Source of the DNA: JAUXFS01 sp050329575
GTDB taxonomy: Bacteria; Pseudomonadota; Alphaproteobacteria; Rhodospirillales; Defluviicoccaceae
Assembly: GCA_050329575.1 (NCBI GenBank)
Contig: JBHJOP010000087.1
Location: 1-11,735, forward strand
Reading direction: 5' to 3'
Length of the DNA stretch: 11,735 nucleotides
This document shows positions 7,191-11,735 of the stretch, piece after piece. The position numbers and the translations under genes were made by a program. How positions within the stretch are numbered: the first letter of the stretch is position 1; every line of letters starts with the position of its first letter. The notes below the pieces were generated by a model. It saw only the letters and a list, made by a program, of their open reading frames with translations. It ran no database searches and had not been told where the DNA came from.

Positions 7191-7592
7191 TCAACCCAGC
7201 GCACGCACCGCCAGGAAGCCGGCGACGGCGGCGGCCGTGGTCACCGCCGTGCCCCATCCGAGATCGACGACCGCCACCGCCGGCGGCCAGTCGCGCACGG
7301 TCGCGAGGTTGGTCAGGTTGTAGGTGCCGTAGGCGACGAGACCGAGCAGCGCCCCGCGGCCGGCGGCGCTCTGAAGCGACCCCGCCTGCAGCGCCGGGCC
7401 GACGGCGAGGACGACGATGCCGACCACGTAGAGGGCGTAGAACAGCAGCGCCGCGCCGCGGTTGATCCGCTCGGCGAGCCAGCGGGCCAGCCGGCGCCGA
7501 TAGAACGACCGGGCGACGACGCCGATCCAGAGCAGATCGGCGATCAGGAACGTCGCGGCGGTGGCGGCGCAGGCGACCAGGATGTCGATCAT
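7191..7592 (-). CDS. DUF2177 family membrane protein
   Basis: This 133-residue hydrophobic protein has about four membrane segments (roughly 4-26, 47-66, 77-97 and 108-130). Conserved marks of the DUF2177 family are visible: LIADLLWIG (17-25), the basic RRRLARW stretch after the first segment, and the YGTYNLTNLATVRDWP block near 88-103. The family has no established function. It is transcribed away from corA, 194 bp apart, and is 97 bp upstream of the TerB-like gene on the same strand. The ribosome site before the ATG is weak. The 194-bp divergent gap shows no motif I can support. Confidence 0.85.
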   Translation of the reverse strand: MIDILVACAATAATFLIADLLWIGVVARSFYRRRLARWLAERINRGAALLFYALYVVGIVVLAVGPALQAGSLQSAAGRGALLGLVAYGTYNLTNLATVRDWPPAVAVVDLGWGTAVTTAAAVAGFLAVRALG

Positions 7593-7786
7593 CAGCGGCG
7601 GCTCGCGGGCAGGCGGGGCAAACCGGCTTTCATACGGACGCCATCGCCGAGAGGATCAGCGGCGGCGGGCCCGGCCGGCCGCGACGGCGCGGGCGTGATT
7701 CCGCCCTGGCGTCGGGGTCGGTCCGCGACGACAATGAGCGCGCGGGGATCGCCCCTCCGCAGAACCCCGTCGACAGCGAGCTGCCC

Positions 7787-8971
7787 ATGACCGCCAAGCC
7801 TGCCGCGCCAACCGCCACCCTCCGCAGCGGGGCGAGGGAGGATCGCCGGCGTCCGTCCGCACGAGCGCGGGCGCTGCGGATCCGCAAGCGCACGCCACCC
7901 GGCGCGGCGCCCGGCACCCTGATCGTCGACGAACAGGCGGAACGGCCGCGGATCCGCGTCACCACCTACACCGCCGACCGCCTCGGCGAGGTCGAGGTGT
8001 CGTCCGCCGCCGCGCTGCCGCCGCCGGTCGCCGCCGACGCCGTCGTCTGGGTCGATGTGCAGGGCCTCGGCGACCTGGAGACCATCCAGGCCCTGGGCCG
8101 GACGTTCGGACTGCACCCGCTCGCCCTCGAGGACGTGGTCAACGTCCACCAACGGCCGAAGGTCGACACCTATCCCGACCACGTCTTCATCGTCACCCGG
8201 ATGCCGGCGTGCGGCGACGGCGCGACCACCGAACAGGTCTCGATGTTCCTCGGTGCCTCCTACCTGCTCACCTTCCAGGAACGCGCCGGCGACTGCTTCG
8301 AGCCGGTCCGCAGCCGGCTGCGGGCCTCGCCCGGCGGGCGGATCCGCTCCGCGAAGGCCGACTACCTCGCCTATGCCCTGCTCGATGCCGCCATCGACGG
8401 CTTCTTCCCGCTCCTGGAGCGCTACGGCGAGGAGGTCGAAACCCTCGAGGACGAGGTCGTCGCCCGCCCTGGAGACGAGACGATCGGCCGCATCCACGCC
8501 GTGAAGCACGATCTGCTGGCATTGCGGCGGGCGATCTGGCCGCAGCGCGAGATGATCAGCACCCTGATCCGCGACGACAACCCGCTGATCGCCGCGCCGA
8601 CCCGCACCTTCCTGCGCGACTGCTACGACCACATCATCCAGCTCGTCGACATGCTCGAAACCTACCGCGAGGTCGCCTCCGGCCTGGTCGAGCTCTATCT
8701 GTCGAGCCTCAGCGCGCGGATGAACGAGATCATGAAGGTGCTGACGTTCATCGCCACCATCTTCATTCCGCTCGGCTTCGTCGCCGGCCTCTACGGCATG
8801 AACTTCGATCCCGCGGCATCGCCGTGGAACATGCCGGAACTCGCCTGGTACTGGGGCTATCCGTTCGCGCTGGCGGTGATGGCGGCGATCGCCCTTGGGA
8901 TGATCGGCTACTTCCACGCCCGCGGCTGGATCGGCCGGCGCGGGCGGTCGAGAGCGGGCGACCGAAGATGA
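7787..8971 (+). CDS. corA: CorA-type magnesium/cobalt transporter
   Basis: This 394-residue protein fits the CorA family, which forms inner-membrane pentamers that carry Mg2+ (also Co2+ and Ni2+) down their gradient. A basic N-terminal tail (about 1-45) precedes the cytoplasmic alpha/beta domain and the long stalk helix. Two membrane segments close the protein, at about 318-337 and 357-377. Between them are the diagnostic YGMN at 336-339 and the loop NMPELAWYWGYP (348-359). Both signature motifs are intact, so the transporter should be functional. CorA and the related ZntB are hard to separate by eye; the complete YGMN-MPEL pair favours CorA. The ribosome site is weak. The gene ends 22 nt before the tRNA remnant that marks the integrated element. 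Confidence 0.92.
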   Translation: MTAKPAAPTATLRSGAREDRRRPSARARALRIRKRTPPGAAPGTLIVDEQAERPRIRVTTYTADRLGEVEVSSAAALPPPVAADAVVWVDVQGLGDLETIQALGRTFGLHPLALEDVVNVHQRPKVDTYPDHVFIVTRMPACGDGATTEQVSMFLGASYLLTFQERAGDCFEPVRSRLRASPGGRIRSAKADYLAYALLDAAIDGFFPLLERYGEEVETLEDEVVARPGDETIGRIHAVKHDLLALRRAIWPQREMISTLIRDDNPLIAAPTRTFLRDCYDHIIQLVDMLETYREVASGLVELYLSSLSARMNEIMKVLTFIATIFIPLGFVAGLYGMNFDPAASPWNMPELAWYWGYPFALAVMAAIALGMIGYFHARGWIGRRGRSRAGDRR

Positions 8972-8993
8972 CGCCGCGCGACCGGCGGCGGGA

Positions 8994-9038
8994 TGGTGGA
9001 GCCGAGGGGGATCGAACCCCTGACCTCTACAATGCCAT
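8994..9038 (-). other. att site: 3' half of tRNA-Ala(GGC), 5' half missing
   Basis: On the minus strand the sequence reads as the 3' portion of a tRNA. It has an anticodon loop ATGGCAT (9038-9032, anticodon GGC at 9036-9034), anticodon-stem strand TGTAG, variable loop AGGTC and a perfect T arm AGGGGTTCGATCCCCCT (9021-9005). Acceptor strand CGGCTCC, discriminator A and CCA (8996-8994) complete it. The bases that should pair with TGTAG on the 5' side read TGGCA instead of CTACA, and no D arm or 5' acceptor strand follows. The gene is therefore cut at the anticodon arm. With an integrase gene next to it, this is the junction left by integration into tRNA-Ala; the 5' half, joined to an element-borne 3' half, should lie at the far right end. 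Confidence 0.88.
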
Positions 9039-9094
9039 TGCCATCTTGACGGGTTTCTGCCGTTTTCCACAACTTCGCGCCGTTTACTAACTCG

Positions 9095-9122
9095 TTGCAA
9101 TCCCGCCGAAACTTGCTACTAT
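9095..9122 (+). promoter_or_regulatory. Possible integrase promoter
   Basis: TTGCAA (9095-9100), a 16-nt spacer and TACTAT (9117-9122) each match 4 of 6 consensus bases. It would start transcription near 9129, right at the hairpin described below. The assignment is weak and rests only on motif and spacing. Confidence 0.3.
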
Positions 9123-9123
9123 C

Positions 9124-9176
9124 ACTTACCGGGCTTTTCCCGGTTTTGCGTCACGGTGCTTACCCCATGCTTACCC
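9124..9176 (+). repeat. Repeated CTTACC motifs, candidate integrase arm sites
   Basis: TGCTTACCC occurs twice as a direct repeat with an exact 11-bp period (9157-9165 and 9168-9176). A third, variant copy ACTTACCGG is at 9124-9132. They lie between the att core and the integrase start. Short direct repeats in this position are typical of arm-type binding sites for the integrase N-terminal domain; a repressor operator is the alternative. Confidence 0.5.
9128..9147 (+). terminator. Small hairpin with T run ahead of the integrase
   Basis: ACCGGG (9128-9133) pairs with CCCGGT (9139-9144) over a 5-nt loop, and the stem ends in TTTT. It has the form of a weak intrinsic terminator, reading towards the integrase. 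It could shield the integrase from read-through from the corA side. It overlaps the first CTTACC motif. Confidence 0.45.
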
Positions 9177-9224
9177 GGATCGGCACCCTGACCCCTACAA
9201 AGGCGATGTAAGAGTGAGGGCAAC

Positions 9225-10475
9225 ATGGCGACCCTGACGAAAAAATCAGTGGATGCGGCGGCGGCGGACCCGGCGCGCGAGCGCTTTCTGTGGGATGATC
9301 GGCTGCGGGGTTTCGGGCTCCGCGTCAAGCCGTCCGGGGCGAAGTCGTTGGTCATTCAGTATCGCAACGCGCACGGGCAGTCCCGGCGGTTGACGATCTG
9401 CCGTGTCGGCGAGATGACGCCGGATCAGGCGCGGGAGCGGGCGCGGGCGCTGATCGCGGCGGTACGTGACGGGGAAGACCCGGCGGCCGATCGGCGGGCG
9501 GCGCGGGAGGCGGCCACGGTTGCCGATCTGGTCGACACCTATCTTCGAGACGGTCCCGCGGCAAACCCCGGCAAGAAACAATCATCCTGGCGCACGGACG
9601 AAAGCAATCTGCGGCGGCACGTCGTTCCCCTGCTCGGCACGCGGCCGGTCGCGACCCTGACGCGGGCGGACATCGAGCGGTTCCAGGCGGACGTGGCGGC
9701 CGGCAAGTCGGCGGCGAAGTTGCGGACCAAGGCGCGCGGCGTGGCTCGGGTCGCGGGCGGCTCCGGCACGGCGGGGCGGACCTTGGCGGTGCTGGCGGCG
9801 ATGTTAAACTTTGCCGTCGACCGCGGGTTGATTGCGACGAACGTTGCGCGGGGCGTGAGGCGGCCGCCACAACGTCTCCGCGAGCGGTTCCTGTCCGAAG
9901 CGGAAGTTGCGCGGCTGGCGGCGACGATCGCCGAAATGGAAGCGGCGGGAGATGTTAACGGCACCGTGGCGGCGGCGATCCGGCTTTTGATGCTGACGGG
10001 GGCGCGCAAGGGCGAGGTGCTGGCCTTGCGCTGGTCGGAAGTCGATTTCGAGCGGGGCGTGCTCCGGCTGCCGGACTCGAAAACCGGCGCGAAGGTCATT
10101 CCGCTGGGGGCGCCGGCGCTCGAACTTCTCGCGGGGCTGCCGCGCAACGGCGAGCGCGTTTTCCCAGGCTGGATTCACGGCTCGGCGGCGACGATCCCGC
10201 ACAAGGCATGGCGGCTGATCGTCGAGCGGGCGGAGTTGTCGGGGCTCCGTATTCACGATCTTCGGCACAGCTTCGCGAGCTTCGCGGTGGCGTCCGGCGA
10301 AAGCCTGTTCCTGGTCGGCAAGGTGCTCGGGCACCGGCAGTCTCGGACGACGGAGGGTTATGCGCACTTGTCCAATGATCCGCTGCGGGCGGTGGCGGAC
10401 CGGACCGGGCGGCGGATCGCCGATGCGATGCGGCCGGGGACGGCGGGCGTCGTCGTTCCTCTGGCGAAGGGGTGA
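9225..10475 (+). CDS. int: Tyrosine recombinase / phage-type integrase
   Basis: This 416-residue protein catalyses site-specific integration and excision. The N-terminal arm-binding domain (DUF4102-like, about 1-90) has the usual pattern LWDDRLRGFGLRVKPSGAKS at 22-41. A SAM-like core-binding domain follows (about 95-205), and the catalytic domain spans about 220-395. The catalytic set is complete: Arg261 (TGARKGE), Lys286, His344 and Arg347 (HDLR), His370 (GHRQ) and nucleophile Tyr379. It should be active. The ATG has GAGGG at 9216-9220. It lies 186 bp from the tRNA-Ala remnant that is its likely target and reads away from it. The stop codon is 5 bases before the chosen start of the next gene, so the two are likely co-expressed. 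Confidence 0.96.
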   Translation: MATLTKKSVDAAAADPARERFLWDDRLRGFGLRVKPSGAKSLVIQYRNAHGQSRRLTICRVGEMTPDQARERARALIAAVRDGEDPAADRRAAREAATVADLVDTYLRDGPAANPGKKQSSWRTDESNLRRHVVPLLGTRPVATLTRADIERFQADVAAGKSAAKLRTKARGVARVAGGSGTAGRTLAVLAAMLNFAVDRGLIATNVARGVRRPPQRLRERFLSEAEVARLAATIAEMEAAGDVNGTVAAAIRLLMLTGARKGEVLALRWSEVDFERGVLRLPDSKTGAKVIPLGAPALELLAGLPRNGERVFPGWIHGSAATIPHKAWRLIVERAELSGLRIHDLRHSFASFAVASGESLFLVGKVLGHRQSRTTEGYAHLSNDPLRAVADRTGRRIADAMRPGTAGVVVPLAKG

Positions 10476-10480
10476 TGGCG

Positions 10481-11029
10481 ATGGACGGTATGAAGATCGG
10501 GCACACGTCGGAAGCGCTGCTCGATCTGGCGCGGGCGGACTTCGAGACAACGGGCAACGGGCTCTATGCGTGGTCCGCTTACGTACTTTGCCGATCAGAA
10601 AATCTCGTAATCCCGAGTTGGGTATGGGGATATCTGGACGGGGTAGCGGCGCACGTTTTTCACATCCCGGCTTTGCAAAAGCACGGGATCGAGGTTTCGC
10701 CGAAAACGTATGTCTGGCGGGCCATGAAAATCACGGAGCGGGACGCGCTCCTGCACCAGCGGGTTGCGGAGGAAATCCTCGATCTGGCGCATGGCGCGGG
10801 CGGCGCTGAGGCGATCGGCGTCGATGCGGCGGTGGAACGACTGGAGGAAGCGGGCCGGGGATCGCGTCAAACGCTATATCGCGCACTTGGGACGTGGCGG
10901 GATCGGCGGGCGCGGCGGCACGTCACTTCGATAGCGGAGATGGTGGCTCCACGTCAATGTGAACCGCATGTGCGGGAAATATTCGGCCGGCTGCGGGAAT
11001 GGTGTTTGATGCGACTGGAGCGCAAATAG
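10481..11029 (+). CDS. Unrecognised protein following the integrase, possible C-terminal HTH
   Basis: I do not recognise this protein of about 182 residues. The N-terminal half contains a Trp/Tyr-rich helical segment (NGLYAWSAYVLCRSENL, then VIPSWVWGYLDGVAAHVF) that resembles uncharacterised proteins of alphaproteobacterial mobile elements. The C-terminal half holds IGVDAAVERLEEAGRGSRQT then LYRALGTWRDRR, which reads like a helix-turn-helix of the kind found in KfrA-like or plasmid-replication regulators; this is inference. No signal peptide or membrane segment is seen. Possible starts are GTG 10472, ATG 10475 (overlapping the integrase stop by one base) and ATG 10481. I chose 10481 because AAGGGG (10467-10472) is 8 nt upstream of it. 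Codons such as TTT, TAT and AAA are commoner here than in the core genes. It may assist or regulate the integrase. Confidence 0.7.
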   Translation: MDGMKIGHTSEALLDLARADFETTGNGLYAWSAYVLCRSENLVIPSWVWGYLDGVAAHVFHIPALQKHGIEVSPKTYVWRAMKITERDALLHQRVAEEILDLAHGAGGAEAIGVDAAVERLEEAGRGSRQTLYRALGTWRDRRARRHVTSIAEMVAPRQCEPHVREIFGRLREWCLMRLERK

Positions 11030-11042
11030 CGCACTATGTGCG
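11030..11042. promoter_or_regulatory. Palindrome after the unknown gene, possible operator
   Basis: CGCAC-TAT-GTGCG is a perfect 5-bp inverted repeat with a 3-nt centre. It begins right after the stop codon of the gene at 10481-11029 and 115 nt before the AlpA-like start. A -35-like TTGACA lies at 11064-11069. The palindrome could be an operator for an element-encoded regulator; that is inferred from shape and place only. Confidence 0.35.
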
Positions 11043-11107
11043 TATCAAAAAACCGGGCAAATTTTGACACGGAAATGGGTGCAGATCCTCGGTAACTTCG
11101 GCAATTG

Positions 11108-11126
11108 GAGCGACGGCGTGTCGCTC
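11108..11126 (+). promoter_or_regulatory. Hairpin in the leader of the AlpA-like gene
   Basis: GAGCGAC (11108-11114) and GTCGCTC (11120-11126) form a perfect 7-bp stem over a 5-nt loop GGCGT. No T run follows (the next bases are GAAAACGAAAC), so it is not an ordinary terminator. It lies 30 nt before the next start codon and could act in the RNA leader or as a protein site. Confidence 0.45.
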
Positions 11127-11156
11127 GAAAACGAAACGACCGAAGGATCTTGCACC

Positions 11157-11390
11157 ATGAATCAGCACCGGCGACTGCGGCGCGTTGAAGCTGCGCGCTA
11201 TATCCTCGAAACCTATGGCGTGAAGTATTCGCCTTCGACGTTGGCGAAGGCGGTCTCGTTGGGCGGCGGTCCGATCATGACGAAGGTCGGACAGGCCGTG
11301 CTCTACGAAGTCGCGGACCTCGATGCGTGGATTGCGTCGAAAACGCGGCGGATGGCGTCGTCCTCGGACCGCGGCAGTGCGACCGCCTGA
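11157..11390 (+). CDS. AlpA/excisionase-like helix-turn-helix DNA-binding protein
   Basis: This 77-residue protein has the MerR-like winged helix layout of AlpA and excisionase proteins. The recognition region is about 8-35 (RRVEAARYIL then SPSTLAKAVSLGG), followed by the wing GGPIMTKVGQAVLYEVADLDAWIASK (35-60), which is the usual ending of the HTH_17 domain. A short Ser/Arg tail closes it. Such proteins drive integrase-dependent excision or regulate early genes in prophages, satellites and islands; position between integrase and helicase fits both. The ATG at 11157 has AAGGAT at 11143-11148. An in-frame start at 11064 would add 31 residues that do not match the family, and that region is better read as leader. 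Confidence 0.85.
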   Translation: MNQHRRLRRVEAARYILETYGVKYSPSTLAKAVSLGGGPIMTKVGQAVLYEVADLDAWIASKTRRMASSSDRGSATA

Positions 11391-11512
11391 CGGCTCGCAC
11401 CCGCCCCCGGGAGGCACCGGGGAGCGGGGTAGCGAACAACGAAAACGATGCGGGAATGCCGGGGATTTTACAGCCGGCGCCCGTGTAAATCAAGCCCTGA
11501 TCGGTGGCCGCG

Positions 11513-11735
11513 ATGTCCGCTGATCGTGCCATCTCGCCGCTGCCGGCGATCCCGCCATATCGCCCGCCGGTGGTCAACGTCGAGGCGGAGTGCGCCTTGC
11601 TCGGGGCGATCCTGATCAACAACCGGGCCTATGAGAAGGTTTCCGAGTTTCTCCGGCCGGAACATTTCGCGGTCGCCGAGCACGGCCGCATCTTCGGCGC
11701 TTGCTCCGAGCTGATCGAGGCCGGCAAGCTCGCCG
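11513..11735 (+). CDS. Replicative DNA helicase DnaB-like, N-terminus (cut by window edge)
   Basis: The first 74 residues are visible. After a Pro-rich lead (SPLPAIPPYRPP), residues 22-74 match the DnaB N-terminal domain: VNVEAECALLGAILINNRAY, FLRPEHFAVAEHGRIF, then CSELIEAGKLA. This domain builds the hexamer collar and contacts primase; the RecA-like ATPase domain would follow outside the window. Placed in an integrated element beside an AlpA-like gene, it is probably the element's own helicase rather than the host dnaB. The ATG has only a weak ribosome site (GGTGG about 7 nt upstream). The 122-bp gap before it contains no other gene I can support. Confidence 0.87.
   Translation, partial: MSADRAISPLPAIPPYRPPVVNVEAECALLGAILINNRAYEKVSEFLRPEHFAVAEHGRIFGACSELIEAGKLA

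Larger units (their letters stand above)
8994..11735 (+). mobile_element. Left end of an integrated element (prophage, satellite or island), partial
   Basis: The span starts at the tRNA-Ala(GGC) remnant and holds an integrase, an unknown protein closely following it, an AlpA/excisionase-like regulator and a DnaB-type helicase, all on the plus strand. Integrase, small regulator and replicative helicase is a layout common at the integrase end of prophages and phage satellites. No structural, packaging, conjugation or defence gene is visible before the edge, so the element type cannot be decided. Parts of it, especially around 9040-9220 and 10560-10740, look richer in A and T than the chromosome to the left. 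Confidence 0.85.

Noticed and set aside
8209..9090. Open frame of 293 codons running through corA and the tRNA remnant
   Set aside because: It is out of frame with corA, and its end is just the translation of the tRNA 3' half, a well-known source of spurious proteins.
7592..9100. 502-codon open frame on the minus strand opposite corA
   Set aside because: Antisense to a clear CorA gene; composition is the Arg/Asp/Gly/His mix typical of shadows in GC-rich DNA.
11064..11156. N-terminal extension of the AlpA-like protein, and TTGACA at 11064 as a full promoter
   Set aside because: The extension does not match the family and lacks a ribosome site; no acceptable -10 hexamer lies 15-19 nt after the TTGACA.
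11323..11523. 66-codon frame across the gap before the helicase gene
   Set aside because: Overlaps the end of the AlpA-like gene and the helicase start, low-complexity Arg/Gly/Pro composition, no ribosome site.

Overview
The window is a GC-rich stretch of bacterial chromosome, most likely alphaproteobacterial and perhaps Rhodospirillales-like. The grounds are the GroEL and PstS protein sequences, a CIRCE-controlled groESL operon, a phoR-pstS gene order, and a tRNA-Ala(GGC) remnant of alphaproteobacterial type. It has two parts: ordinary core chromosome (about 1-8993) and the left end of an integrated element (about 8994 to the right edge).

Core, left block (minus strand, reading leftwards): a hotdog thioesterase (4348-3839), a GGDEF diguanylate cyclase (3748-2690), a PhoR-type sensor kinase (2607-1312) and the phosphate-binding protein PstS (1154-120). 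Between phoR and pstS lies a Pho-box-like array of three half-sites at exact 11-bp spacing (1266-1293). This suggests PhoB-driven transcription of pstS, and presumably of pst genes beyond the left edge. PhoR would sense phosphate status with the Pst transporter and phosphorylate PhoB, which acts back on the pst promoter. The cyclase just upstream of phoR may connect phosphate signalling to c-di-GMP, but only proximity suggests that.

Core, middle block (plus strand): groES-groEL, with a sigma70-like promoter (TTGACA-N17-TAGATC), a degenerate CIRCE operator (15 of 18 arm positions) and a strong intrinsic terminator. Two small tandem repeats flank this operon, one of 14-15 nt upstream and one of 7 nt downstream. 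Each is built from blocks of two unit variants.

Core, right block: a TerB-like protein and a DUF2177 membrane protein on the minus strand, then a divergent CorA-type divalent cation transporter on the plus strand.

Integrated element: immediately after corA, on the minus strand, is the 3' half of a tRNA-Ala(GGC) gene, from anticodon loop to CCA. Its 5' half has been replaced by unrelated sequence. Next come a regulatory region with repeated CTTACC motifs and a small hairpin, a full-length tyrosine recombinase, an unrecognised protein gene that follows it closely, a short AlpA/excisionase-like helix-turn-helix protein, and the N-terminus of a phage-type DnaB helicase cut by the right edge. This layout fits a prophage, phage satellite or integrative island inserted at a tRNA gene. 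Its cargo and right end lie outside the window. No complete novel system is visible; the best candidates are the unknown gene beside the integrase and the unusual att configuration.
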